NCBI RefSeq assembly: GCF_003253735.1
Contig: NZ_QKYW01000001.1
Location: forward strand, 806,001 to 870,000
DNA: 64,000 nucleotides
DNA from: Pseudomonas sp. URMO17WK12:I2
GTDB taxonomy: Bacteria > Pseudomonadota > Gammaproteobacteria > Pseudomonadales > Pseudomonadaceae
Reading direction: 5' to 3'
Below, piece after piece: positions 9,593 to 19,878 of this stretch. Made by a program: the position numbers and the translations under genes. Each line of letters starts with the position of its first letter. Positions within the stretch are counted from its first letter, which is position 1. Below the pieces are notes generated by a model. That model was not told where the DNA came from and did no database searches. It saw nothing but the letters and a program-made list of their open reading frames with translations.

Positions 9593-11548
9593 TCAGGCGC
9601 TACGCGCTGCCTCGATCCGCGCAATCTCCTCCGGCTGCACGTAGTAGTCGGTGTCCTCGTCGTAGCTGCGCACGATGAAGCAGGCGATGCTGGCGATGAA
9701 GGTTACGCCTACCAGCCACCAGATATGCCAGATCAGCGCGAAGCACATCAGGGTCATGAACGCCGAGGCGATCAGGCCGATGCCGGTGTTGCGCGGCATG
9801 TGGATCGGGCGGAATTTCGTTGGTGCTGGCTTGAGGCCGTCGCGCTTCTGCTCGTGGAATTCGTCGATGCGGTCGCCACGCGGGGTAACGGCGAAGTTGT
9901 AGAACGGTGGTGGCGACGCGGTCGACCATTCCAGGGTGCGGGCATTCCACGGGTCGCCGGTGTGGTCGGCCAGTTCCTCGCGTTTGAGGATCGACACGGC
10001 GAACTGGATCAGCGTGCAGAGAATGCCCAGGCCGATCAGCACGGCGCCGACCACGGCCACGTACAGGTACGGTTCCCACTCGGGATTGGTGCTGCTGTTC
10101 AGGCGCCGGGTCATGCCCATAAAACCAAGGATGTAGAGCGGCATGAAGGCCAGGTAGAAACCGACGATCCAGAACCAGAACGACGCCTTGCCCCAGCCTT
10201 CGTGCAGCCGGAAACCAAACACTTTCGGGAACCAGTAGGCGATGCCCGCCATGTAGCCGAACACCGCACCACCGATGATCACGTTATGGAAGTGGGCCAC
10301 CAGGAACAGGCTGTTGTGCAGCAGGAAATCCGCGCCTGGCACGGCCAGTAGCACGCCGGTCATACCGCCGATGGAAAAGGTGATGATGAAGCCCAGCGTC
10401 CACAGAACCGGCGTGGTGAACTCGAGGCGGCCGCGGTACATGGTGAACAGCCAGGTGAAGATCTTCACCCCGGTGGGTACCGCGATGACCATGGTCATGA
10501 TGCCGAAGAAGGCGTTGACGCTTGCCCCCGAGCCCATGGTGAAGAAGTGGTGCAGCCACACCACGAACGACAGCAAGGTGATCGCCACGGTCGCCCAGAC
10601 CATCGAGTGGTAGCCGAACAGGCGCTTGCGCGCGAAGGTCGCGGTCACCTCGGAGAACACCCCGAAGGCCGGCAGTATCAGCAGGTACACCTCGGGGTGG
10701 CCCCAGGCCCACACCAGGTTCACGTACATCATCGGGCTGCCGCCGGCGGTGTTGGTGAACAGGTGGAAATCCAGGTAGCGATCCAGCGTCAGCATCGCCA
10801 GGGCCACGGTGAGGATCGGGAAGGCCGCGCAGATGATCACGCTGGTGCACAGGATGGTCCAGGTGAAGATCGGCATCTGGAACAGGCCCATGCCCGGCGC
10901 ACGCATCTTGAGGATGGTGACCAGGAAGTTGACCCCGGTGAGCAGCGTGCCGAGGCCCGAGAGCTGCAGGCTCCAGATGAAGTAGTCGACGCCCACGCCC
11001 GGGCTGTACTCGATGCCCGACAGCGGCGGATAGGCGACCCAGCCGGTCATGGCGAACTCGCCGACGAACAGCGAGATGTTGGTCAGCAGCACGCCGCCGA
11101 CGAACAGCCAGAAGCTCAGCGAGTTGAGCAGCGGGAAGGCCACGTCACGGGCACCGATCTGCAGCGGCGTGACGATATTCATCAGCCCGACCACCAGGGG
11201 CGTAGCGACGAAGAAGATCATGATCACGCCGTGGGCGGTGAAGATCTGGTCGTAGTGATGGGGCGGCAGGTAACCCTCGGCGCCGCCGGTGGCCACGGCC
11301 AGCTGGGTGCGCATCATGATGGCGTCGGCGAAGCCGCGCAGCAGCATGATCAGGGCGACGATCACGTACATCACACCGATCTTCTTGTGGTCGACCGAGG
11401 TCAGCCATTCGCGCCACAACCAGCCCCACTTCCTGAAGTAGGTCAGCGCGGCGAACAGGCCCAGGCCGCCGAGCGCCACCATGATCATGGTGACGACGAG
11501 GATGGGCTCGTGCAGGGGTATGGCGTCGAGAGTCAGTTTTCCGAGCAT
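9593..11548 (-). CDS. cyoB: Cytochrome bo3-type ubiquinol oxidase subunit I, lacking partner subunits
   Basis: The 651 residues align from end to end with E. coli CyoB as I remember it (start [15 protein letters not shown]; late [12 protein letters not shown]). Key residues are kept: the heme ligand His in FTAHGVIM, the Cu_B His/Tyr in WGHPEVY, HHFFT, the heme His pair in [10 protein letters not shown], the D-channel Asp in GARDVAF, the K-channel Lys in PTGVKIF, and the quinol-site stretch [12 protein letters not shown] with PPHHYDQIF. It should therefore be a quinol-oxidising heme-copper catalytic subunit. Oddly, no cyoA, cyoC, cyoD or cyoE lies on either side, and none is seen in the window. 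It follows DUF934 by 52 nt on the same strand, so it could be read through from the cysI operon. No good Shine-Dalgarno sequence precedes the ATG. Confidence 0.92.
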   Translation of the reverse strand: MLGKLTLDAIPLHEPILVVTMIMVALGGLGLFAALTYFRKWGWLWREWLTSVDHKKIGVMYVIVALIMLLRGFADAIMMRTQLAVATGGAEGYLPPHHYDQIFTAHGVIMIFFVATPLVVGLMNIVTPLQIGARDVAFPLLNSLSFWLFVGGVLLTNISLFVGEFAMTGWVAYPPLSGIEYSPGVGVDYFIWSLQLSGLGTLLTGVNFLVTILKMRAPGMGLFQMPIFTWTILCTSVIICAAFPILTVALAMLTLDRYLDFHLFTNTAGGSPMMYVNLVWAWGHPEVYLLILPAFGVFSEVTATFARKRLFGYHSMVWATVAITLLSFVVWLHHFFTMGSGASVNAFFGIMTMVIAVPTGVKIFTWLFTMYRGRLEFTTPVLWTLGFIITFSIGGMTGVLLAVPGADFLLHNSLFLVAHFHNVIIGGAVFGYMAGIAYWFPKVFGFRLHEGWGKASFWFWIVGFYLAFMPLYILGFMGMTRRLNSSTNPEWEPYLYVAVVGAVLIGLGILCTLIQFAVSILKREELADHTGDPWNARTLEWSTASPPPFYNFAVTPRGDRIDEFHEQKRDGLKPAPTKFRPIHMPRNTGIGLIASAFMTLMCFALIWHIWWLVGVTFIASIACFIVRSYDEDTDYYVQPEEIARIEAARSA

Positions 11549-11600
11549 GTGTCGATTCGGCGCCGGCTGGCGGCGCGCGGGCTCCTAGGGTCAGTGGAAA

Positions 11601-12112
11601 TCAGGATTGGCTACGGCGGCGGAACAGCGGGCGCGGCTCGATGGCCGAACGGCCGTACTGCACGCTCATGCCGGCCAGGCCCTTGAGGGCGTCGTGCACG
11701 GACTTGTCCCCGCGCACCGCGAAGCTGTCGAAACCGCACTGGCGCATATGGGCGAGCTGGTCGCGCAGTACGTCACCGACCGCCCTCAGCTCACCGCACC
11801 AGCCCAGGCGGGTGCGCAGCAGGTAGGCCTGGCTGTAGCCGCGGCCGTCGCGAAAGCTCGGGAAGTCGATGGCGATCAAGGGCAGCACGGCAAGCCAGGG
11901 CTGCAGATCCATGGGGTCGTCATCCGGGCCCAGCAGCAGGCCGTCGCGGCTGCCTGCTACGCCCTGCAGCACGGCCGGGGGCTGGCGTTCCAGCCAACCG
12001 GGCAGCGGCACGATCAGGCTACCCGCGCCCGCTGCTTCGGCATCGCCCGACACACGAAAGGGATCGTCACTGACGATGCGCGGCTCGCCTTCGCGCAGGC
12101 TGATCAGGTTGT

Positions 12113-12116
<4 letters not shown>
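11601..12116 (-). CDS. DUF934 family protein associated with sulfite reductase
   Basis: 171 residues, starting at an ATG that overlaps the cysI stop codon (ATGA), so translation is coupled. The body has the DUF934 pattern (AIDFPSFRDGRGYSQAYLLR, then GELRAVGDVLRDQLAHMRQC). In proteobacteria DUF934 proteins follow CysI-type reductases almost without exception and are thought to help sulfite reduction, but no reaction is established. It is cytoplasmic, without membrane segments. The translational coupling supports a stoichiometric or assembly role with CysI. Confidence 0.88.
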
Positions 12117-13783
<1,667 letters not shown>

Positions 13784-14067
13784 GAAAGGCCCCTTGCGCC
13801 AAACAGCGCGGCAGACAGGGCCGCCACTATGGGCAAGCGGATAAAATCAAAACAGCCTCAGATAATTCAGAAAAAACCATATCAGATGAATTTCTCTAGA
13901 CCGTATGCAATGCTATAGGCGCTGGCTGGATTGGTGCAAAGCTCCCGGCGACAGGCGCTTCGATCTGATACGTAAAAATCATTAATCTACATAGCTGATA
14001 TCTTCTGTAACATCCTTGTCCATTGCACTATCGCTGCAGCGCCCACTTCTTGCGCATCGGGTACGCC
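13784..14067. promoter_or_regulatory. Divergent promoter region, cysI / MocR
   Basis: A 284-base AT-rich gap between two divergent genes. It must hold both promoters. I see AT-rich stretches around 13845-13915 and 13970-14035, but no sequence that I can call a CysB or MocR site with confidence. Confidence 0.5.
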
Positions 14068-15477
14068 ATGAAACGCTACGAAAAACTCGCTGACGAAATC
14101 GCCGCGCTGATCCGCTCGGGCCTGCTGGCACCCGGCGAGAAAGTGCCTTCGGTGCGTCACGCCAGTCGTACCTATGGCGTCAGCGCTTCCACCGTATTCC
14201 AGGCCTATTACCTGCTCGAGGATCGCGGGCTGATCCAGGCCCGCGCGCGCTCCGGCTATTTCGTGCGCGAGCACGCCAAGCGACCGCTGCACGAGCCACA
14301 GCAGCGCACGGGCGCCGTGCAGGCGACCGATGTGGATGTCAGCGAACTGGTGTTCTCGGTGCTCGGCTCGTTGAAGGATCCGCACACCGTGCCATTCGGC
14401 TCGGCGTTCCCCAGTCCGGATCTGTTCCCGCTGCCGCGCCTGGCCCGCTCCATGGCACAGAGCGTGCGCGACATGCCCAGCCACGCGGTGATCGCCGACA
14501 TGACCGAGGGCAACCCGGACCTGCGCCGGCAAATCGCCCTGCGCTACATGCTCAGCGGCGTACGCCTGCCGCTCGAGGAACTGGTGATCACCACTGGCGC
14601 CATGGAAGCGCTCAACCTGTGCCTGCAGTCGGTGACCGAACCCGGCGACCTGGTGGCCATCGAGAGCCCGGCGTTCTATGCCACGCTGCAGGTGCTGGAA
14701 CGCCTCAAGCTCAAGGCCGTGGAAATCCCCGTGCACCCGCGCGAAGGCATCGACCTGGACAGCCTGGCCGACAGCCTGCAGCGCCTGCCGATCAAGGCCT
14801 GCTGGTTCATGAGCAGCCTGCAGAACCCGCTCGGCGCGAGCATGAGCGACGCCAAGAAGGCGGCGCTCTACGAACTGCTGCAGCGCCATCAGGTGCCGCT
14901 GATCGAAGACGACGTGTACGCCGAACTGCACTACGGCGCCCAGCCGCCAAAACCGGTAAAGAGCTTCGACCGCGAAGGGCTGGTGATGCACTGCGGCTCG
15001 TTTTCCAAATGCCTGGCGCCCGGTTACCGGGTTGGCTGGGTGGCCGGCGGGCGCTACGCCCAGCGCATCGCCCGGCTCAAGCTGATGACCACCATCTCGC
15101 CTTCGGTACCCGCCCAGGCGGCGCTGGCCGACTACCTGCTGCACGGCGGTTACGACCGCCACTTGCGCAAGCTGCGTCACCAGCTGGAAAGCCAGCAGGG
15201 CTCGATGCTCGCCTCGGCCGCACGGCACTTCCCGGCGGACACCCGGGTGACGCGGCCCAGTGGCGGCTACTTTCTGTGGTTCGAGTTTTCCGAGCGCGTC
15301 GACGCCCTGCAGCTTTTCCGCCTCGCGCTGGCCCAGGGCATCAGCCTGGCGCCGGGGCCGATCTTCTCGGCCACTCGCGGCTTCGGCCATTGCGCGCGGC
15401 TCAACCACGGCCACCCGTGGAACGCCGGGAGCGAACAGGCCATGGCAACCCTGGGGCGCATCATCGCCTCGTTCTGA
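14068..15477 (+). CDS. MocR-type transcriptional regulator (GntR wHTH fused to a PLP aminotransferase fold)
   Basis: 469 residues. The N-terminal winged helix-turn-helix (about 1-75, MKRYEKLADEIAALIRSGLL, VPSVRHASRTYGVSASTVFQ) is of GntR type. From about 90 a fold-type I aminotransferase domain follows, with the PLP-binding Lys314 in GSFSKCLAPGYR. MocR proteins use PLP or an amino-compound adduct as a signal rather than performing transamination. ATG 14068 was chosen because the GntR domain starts there; upstream in-frame codons add nothing family-like. It is divergent from cysI, so it may control cysI-DUF934, itself, or a distant target. This is inferred from position only. Confidence 0.9.
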   Translation: MKRYEKLADEIAALIRSGLLAPGEKVPSVRHASRTYGVSASTVFQAYYLLEDRGLIQARARSGYFVREHAKRPLHEPQQRTGAVQATDVDVSELVFSVLGSLKDPHTVPFGSAFPSPDLFPLPRLARSMAQSVRDMPSHAVIADMTEGNPDLRRQIALRYMLSGVRLPLEELVITTGAMEALNLCLQSVTEPGDLVAIESPAFYATLQVLERLKLKAVEIPVHPREGIDLDSLADSLQRLPIKACWFMSSLQNPLGASMSDAKKAALYELLQRHQVPLIEDDVYAELHYGAQPPKPVKSFDREGLVMHCGSFSKCLAPGYRVGWVAGGRYAQRIARLKLMTTISPSVPAQAALADYLLHGGYDRHLRKLRHQLESQQGSMLASAARHFPADTRVTRPSGGYFLWFEFSERVDALQLFRLALAQGISLAPGPIFSATRGFGHCARLNHGHPWNAGSEQAMATLGRIIASF

Positions 15478-15582
15478 GCCGCAGATGTGCGACACGATCA
15501 GTCTGTTGTGCGTAGCGGCCAGCCGATAGGCAGCGGCGGGAAAACCTGCCCTAATGGCGGTTTTCATCGCCCAGGATCAGCC

Positions 15583-16635
15583 ATGACCCGTAGCACCCTT
15601 GCCCTGCTCGTTGCCCTGGCCGCGAGCAGCGCCAGCGCCGCCGAACAGGTGCCGCTGTACAGCAACCTCAAGGACTGGCTGGTGGCGTGCGACAACACCC
15701 GCCAGTGCACGGCGATGTCCAACGCCGCTGAGAACCAGGCAGACGCCACGCCGACGTGGAGCCTGAGCGTTTCACGCGAGGCTGGCCCCAAGGGCGCGGT
15801 GCGCGTCGGACTATTCAGCTACAACGAAGCCAGCGGCCAGCCGCTGCTCGACGGCAAGCCGCTGCAGGTGAAGCTGCAGCCCGGCCAGTTGACCGAGGGC
15901 TCGGTGCCCGAGGTGTACAGCGTCGCGGGTGCCGACGCCGAGGCGCTGATCGCCGAGCTGCGCAATGGCCAGAACCTGCTGCTGCCCACTGCCTATGGCA
16001 ACGCCGTGACCTCGCTCAACGGCATGAGCGCCGCCCTGCTGCTGATGGATTCGGTGCAAGGCCGCCTGGGTACCACCACCGCGCTGCTGCGCAAGGGCAA
16101 CAACCCGGCGAGCAGCGTACCGCCCGCCCCGGCCGCGCCGCCTGCTCCCACCTGGCAAGCGCCCAAGCCGCTGAGCGAAGTCGAGAGCAAGCGCGTGCTG
16201 AACGCGGTGATCACCGCCATGCGCAGCGACTGGGAAAAGGACATGGTCGAGGATGGCCCGCCCGAGGGCCAGGCCTTCGCACTCAGTGACCGCGAGGCGC
16301 TGGTCATCCTCAAGACCGAATGCGGCGCCTACAACTGCGCCTACAACCTATACCAGGCCCCGCTCGATCAGCCGCAGCAGGCACGCAAGGCGAGCATTCC
16401 TGAAATTCCCGTCTTCGAGGATCTGCCACCCCATGGCAGCGTCGAGTTCGACCCGGCCAGTGGTGACCTGAGCAGTTTCACACTGGCCATGGGCATGGGC
16501 GGCTGCGGCTTCACCCAGCGCTGGCGTTACGACGGCAAGGGCTTCGCGCCGATCCACGCCAGCATGCTGGGCACCTGCCTCGGCCTGGATTCAGCTTACT
16601 GGCCGGTGCTGTGGCGCACCGCCGAGAAACGCTGA
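15583..16635 (+). CDS. DUF1176 periplasmic protein
   Basis: 350 residues with a clear signal peptide (MTRSTLALLVALAASSASA, cleavage near AEQ). The mature region begins with VPLYSNLKDWLVACDNTRQC, the hallmark of DUF1176. A proline/alanine-rich linker (about 190-205, PPAPAAPPAP) divides it into two halves. Four or more cysteines in pairs (CDNTRQC, CGAYNC, CGF and CLG) suggest disulfides in the periplasm. The function of the family is unknown. Its 3' end overlaps by 40 nt the convergent membrane-protein gene ending at 16596. Confidence 0.85.
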   Translation: MTRSTLALLVALAASSASAAEQVPLYSNLKDWLVACDNTRQCTAMSNAAENQADATPTWSLSVSREAGPKGAVRVGLFSYNEASGQPLLDGKPLQVKLQPGQLTEGSVPEVYSVAGADAEALIAELRNGQNLLLPTAYGNAVTSLNGMSAALLLMDSVQGRLGTTTALLRKGNNPASSVPPAPAAPPAPTWQAPKPLSEVESKRVLNAVITAMRSDWEKDMVEDGPPEGQAFALSDREALVILKTECGAYNCAYNLYQAPLDQPQQARKASIPEIPVFEDLPPHGSVEFDPASGDLSSFTLAMGMGGCGFTQRWRYDGKGFAPIHASMLGTCLGLDSAYWPVLWRTAEKR

Positions 16636-17264
16636 ACCTCCGGGAACAGCTTGCCCAGGGTGCGGCGCGCCTGGGCCGCCTGCAGGTACTCGTCGAGCAG
16701 CCCTGCCAGCTCCTCGAAATCCAGTCGCCTGCCTTCTAGCATCGGGTTGAACAGCCACAGCCGCAGGCGCATGCCAGCAGCGACCGGACGGGCATCCGGC
16801 GCGGCCAGCGACTTGAAGCACGGCGGCGTCAGCCCCGGCACGCGCTGCCCGGCCATCACCGAGAACACCAGCGCCATGCGCAACGGGCGCTGGTCGATCT
16901 CGAAGGCGTCGAAGCACGCCCAAGGCGTGGCCTCGCGGGCGTTGGCGAACTGCACGCTGTCGGCGCTCAGCACCATCACGCAACGGCCGTTGCGGCGGCT
17001 GAAGGCCTCGGCACAGGCGAGCAGCAGCAGACCCGCCGCGAGCAGCAAGGCGCCGGGCACCCAGCACAGCCACTGCGCCGCGCGCATATGGATCAGGCTC
17101 GGCAGGCTGACCAGCCAACCGCCGACGAACAGCAGCACCGCGGCCCCAAGGGCGCTGAAGAGCGCTTGCCCGGAGGCCCGTTCGTGGATTTCGTAACGCT
17201 GCTGCGGGCCGTCGGCGTGGGCCTGCAAGTCGCTCAGCAGCGCCTGGCGGCTGGCATCATCCAT
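16596..17264 (-). CDS. Membrane protein of unknown function, second of a pair
   Basis: 222 residues from ATG 17264 (an in-frame ATG at 17279 is also possible). Two hydrophobic segments near residues 35-55 (GAAVLLFVGGWLVSLPSLI) and 65-85 (WLCWVPGALLLAAGLLLLAC) are followed by a cytoplasmic-looking domain with a PH-like rhythm (SADSVQFANAREATPWACF). The topology matches the upstream neighbour at 17257-17898: two transmembrane helices near the N-terminus, then a compact domain and a C-terminal helix. The start lies within 8 nt of the upstream stop, so the two are translationally coupled and probably form one complex. No named family is recognised. The gene end overlaps DUF1176 tail to tail. Confidence 0.72.
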   Translation of the reverse strand: MDDASRQALLSDLQAHADGPQQRYEIHERASGQALFSALGAAVLLFVGGWLVSLPSLIHMRAAQWLCWVPGALLLAAGLLLLACAEAFSRRNGRCVMVLSADSVQFANAREATPWACFDAFEIDQRPLRMALVFSVMAGQRVPGLTPPCFKSLAAPDARPVAAGMRLRLWLFNPMLEGRRLDFEELAGLLDEYLQAAQARRTLGKLFPEVQRFSAVRHSTGQ

Positions 17265-17898
17265 GTTGTTGCAGGGCATCGAGCTGCTGCTGGGCCAGGG
17301 CAGCCTGCACGTAGGCGGTCAGCAGGGCGTGCAGGTCATCGATATCGAGCTTGCCGCCACCGCTGGCCACACCGGCGGAGTTGATGCGCACATGAGGCCG
17401 AGGCTTTTTCAACACCATCGCCTGGTTGCCGAACAGCACCGATACCGGGCGATGGGTCGGCGGCACAGCGGTTTCGCTCAGGGTCAGTTTCTGCAGGGTT
17501 ACCAGGCCTTCGTCCTTGACGAATACGTCGACCACATCGGTCAGGTCGATGGGCCCACTGAGTGCGGTGTGATGCAGCTCGCGGCGGGTCAGGCGCATGA
17601 ACACCTCGCGGCCGGCGTTGCGGTGCTGCCAGGTGAGCAACAGGAAGAACAGCGTCATGAAGCCACCGCAAATCATCATGCCGGTCTTGCCGATACTGAA
17701 GCCGCCCCACAGGATGCCCAGCGCGCCGAGGGTCAGCACCGGACCGAGTACCCAATAGCGCTTGGTGTTGGTGAACTCCATCTGCTCCGGCACCCGCTCG
17801 ATGACCTGGGTAAGTTCGGCGACCACGGCGTCGCGCTGGGCACCTCGCGGGTAGGCAGGGCCTTCATCGGCGAAATTGGGCGACTGGGGCTGGCTCAT
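17257..17898 (-). CDS. Membrane protein of unknown function, first of a pair
   Basis: 213 residues. After a hydrophilic N-terminus it has two transmembrane helices (about 48-66, WVLGPVLTLGALGILWGGF, and 70-88, GMMICGGFMTLFFLLLTW). A domain follows with LSGPIDLTDVVDVFVKDEGL and, near the end, a His/Arg patch, then an alanine- and glutamine-rich helix (LLTAYVQAALAQQQLDALQQ). The layout parallels the downstream gene, suggesting an old duplication or two subunits of one assembly. A perfect hairpin covers the ribosome binding site (see 17905-17933). No function can be assigned. Confidence 0.75.
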   Translation of the reverse strand: MSQPQSPNFADEGPAYPRGAQRDAVVAELTQVIERVPEQMEFTNTKRYWVLGPVLTLGALGILWGGFSIGKTGMMICGGFMTLFFLLLTWQHRNAGREVFMRLTRRELHHTALSGPIDLTDVVDVFVKDEGLVTLQKLTLSETAVPPTHRPVSVLFGNQAMVLKKPRPHVRINSAGVASGGGKLDIDDLHALLTAYVQAALAQQQLDALQQHG

Positions 17899-17904
17899 CG
17901 GAAA

Positions 17905-17933
17905 AATCCTCGCATAGACATGATGCGAGGATT
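17905..17933 (-). promoter_or_regulatory. Perfect hairpin containing the ribosome binding site of the downstream gene
   Basis: Arms AATCCTCGCAT and ATGCGAGGATT form an 11-bp perfect stem with a 7-nt loop. On the minus strand the distal arm contains GAGGA, the only Shine-Dalgarno candidate for the ATG at 17898 (8-nt spacing), and the stem is followed directly by a short T-run. It could end the transcript of the upstream gene (stop at 18024), or hide the ribosome binding site, or both. Confidence 0.6.
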
Positions 17934-18023
17934 ATCCGGCTCGCCGGACAGCCTGGGCAGCACAGCGGCTGGTACTCACAACAATCAGCCGCCCGCTCAA
18001 AACTCTGCCGGTCGCCGAGCGTC

Positions 18024-18452
18024 TTACTGGCTCTGCAGGTAGTCGGTTAGAAAGGCCTGGGCGTTGCCCTGCTCCGAGAGGCTGTTGTCATAACCGACCA
18101 TCAACGGCTTCGCCTCACCCGGCAGGTACAGCTCACCCCAGCCGTTGCGAACCAGCAGCACCACGAACTTCTTGCCATCGACCTGGGTGCTGTAACGCGT
18201 GTCGTCGGCATTCTTTTCCACATCCATACGCTGGATGCGCATGTCCCAGTCGTGGTCCACACCCTCGACCTGCACCAGGGCCCGGTTCTCGCTACGTGCG
18301 CCGATGCGCAAGGTCCACACCTTCACGCCCTGCTCACCGGAGAAGGCCACCACCTTGGGCGCCACCTCCGGACGTTCTTCGGCCTGTACAAAACCGCTGG
18401 CAAGCGCCAGCAGCATGGCCAGCAACGCGGTACTTCTCGCGAAAATCATCAT
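18024..18452 (-). CDS. Small periplasmic protein of unknown function
   Basis: 142 residues with a cleavable signal peptide (MMIFARSTALLAMLLALASGFVQA, then EERPEV). The mature ~118 residues contain VKVWTLRIGARSENRALVQV, VDHDWDMRIQRMDVEKNAD and a C-terminal segment ending FLTDYLQSQ. There are no cysteines and no catalytic motif that I recognise. The two adjacent ATG codons at 18452 and 18449 are both possible starts; a longer frame to 18488 would place extra residues before the signal. It is divergent from an AraC-type gene and upstream, on the same strand, of the two-membrane-protein pair. Confidence 0.7.
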   Translation of the reverse strand: MMIFARSTALLAMLLALASGFVQAEERPEVAPKVVAFSGEQGVKVWTLRIGARSENRALVQVEGVDHDWDMRIQRMDVEKNADDTRYSTQVDGKKFVVLLVRNGWGELYLPGEAKPLMVGYDNSLSEQGNAQAFLTDYLQSQ

Positions 18453-18606
18453 GCATCTACTCCCGTTGAAATCGCTCATTGAAATCAACGTGACGCAGCA
18501 TGCCTAGCAGCACAGCCGCGGCCCACAACAATAAAGCGCTCGATCACAATGACTGACGGTCGAAGGTCGATCGCAGTAATATGTCAAAGTGTGTCGACCG
18601 CCACCC

Positions 18607-19572
18607 ATGGATGCGCCCTTGCCGATGCAACGCTGGACCCCTTATCTGGACACGCAATTCTGCTTCGACCATCCATCCGCGCTGGCCAAGGCAGGGGTGT
18701 TCGACCCCAGCACCCCGCGGGTGATGGGCAGTGCCATCGGTCACTACCGCGCGCGCACCGTGCGCCCGCACCTGCAGTATTTCGACTGCGACCTGCAGTT
18801 CCCCGAGCCCCTGCGGATCGACAAGGTACTGCCCGGCAGCCTGTGCATCGTGCAGGTGCTCGACGGCCAATGGGAGCACCGGGTTGACGGGCAACTGCAC
18901 CGCTACACGCCCGGCACGCCCCGTGTGCTGGGCGTCAGCGAATGCATGGAGACGGTCGATCAGTTGCCGGCCGGCAGCCACGCGCGCATGGCCGGGCTGC
19001 GCATCGCCGGCGACTACCTGCATGAACTGGCCGAAGAAGACCCTGACCTGCAACCGCTGCTCGGCCTGCTCGACGACGGCATCTGCTTTACCGAACTGCA
19101 GCGCTGCAAGGCACTCGGCGGGCTGCTGCAACGCCTTTACCAATCGCCCTATCACGGCGCGCTGGAGCGTCTGCATCAGGAGAGCCTGAGCCTGGCCGTG
19201 CTGGTGGAGCTGGCCGCACACTTCAAGGGCCGTACCACGGCCGCACCGCAGCCGGTTCGCGGCCAGCGCGACCTGGCCTATGAAGCGCGTCGGTTGCTCG
19301 ATGCCAGCCTGGAACAGCCGCCGGGCAGCCAGGCCCTGGCGCAGCAGCTGGGGGTCGGCGAAACCACCTTGCGCCGGGCATTCTCCCAGGTATTCGGCCA
19401 ATCCATGCTGCAGTACGTGCGCCAGCAGCGCATGGAGCTGGCCCGCACGCTGCTACGGCAGCGCAAATGGCAGGTGGCGCAGATCGCCTATCGCCTGGGC
19501 TACACCAGCCCGGCCAACTTCAGCCATGCCTACCGCGCGCATTTTGGACACCCGCCGGGGGCAGAGCGCTAG
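18607..19572 (+). CDS. AraC/XylS-family transcriptional regulator (PchR-like)
   Basis: 321 residues from ATG 18607 (18625 is a second candidate). The N-terminal ~200 residues form a ligand-binding region without a clear name. The C-terminal domain carries two helix-turn-helix units: ALAQQLGVGETTLRRAFSQV and VAQIAYRLGYTSPANFSHAY, followed by RAHFGHPPG, the AraC signature end. The layout and length resemble PchR-type regulators that sense siderophores, but the ligand here is unknown and the siderophore receptor is about 9 kb away. The stop codon lies inside a perfect stem-loop. A signalling-type neighbour (chemoreceptor) follows downstream. Confidence 0.87.
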   Translation: MDAPLPMQRWTPYLDTQFCFDHPSALAKAGVFDPSTPRVMGSAIGHYRARTVRPHLQYFDCDLQFPEPLRIDKVLPGSLCIVQVLDGQWEHRVDGQLHRYTPGTPRVLGVSECMETVDQLPAGSHARMAGLRIAGDYLHELAEEDPDLQPLLGLLDDGICFTELQRCKALGGLLQRLYQSPYHGALERLHQESLSLAVLVELAAHFKGRTTAAPQPVRGQRDLAYEARRLLDASLEQPPGSQALAQQLGVGETTLRRAFSQVFGQSMLQYVRQQRMELARTLLRQRKWQVAQIAYRLGYTSPANFSHAYRAHFGHPPGAER

Positions 19573-19590
19573 CCGCGAAGCGGCTAGCGC
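19566..19590 (+). terminator. Stem-loop embracing the AraC stop codon
   Basis: Perfect 11-bp arms GCGCTAGCCGC and GCGGCTAGCGC with a GAA loop; the TAG stop is inside the left arm. There is no U-run after it. The remainder of the 306-base gap 19573-19878 holds no gene that I can support. Confidence 0.6.
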
Positions 19591-19878
19591 CTCACTGCAA
19601 TGGCTGGCTCGGAGGCTTTTTACCTGCGCGCTGAGCCAAGCAGCAACTTCGGCAATCTGCTCTAGACTCGATGATGTAAAGACCGCTCGGAGTCGGGCGG
19701 CGCGGCGCATGGATCGAGTCGGGGGGCATTCTCCAGCGCAAACGAGAGTTGCCTGGAGCATCACTCTTTTCACCAAGACCGAAGATGGCGAAGCCAGGGC
19801 CCCCTGTCATGCGGGCCCGGCCACCCTTAGTGCACGCACCTGAATAATGAACCACCCACATGCTCAACAGGTGTCTCT

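Noticed and set aside
19600..19878. FliA promoter for the chemoreceptor
   Set aside because: TAAAG occurs near 19676, but no GCCGATAA-like -10 follows at the right distance.
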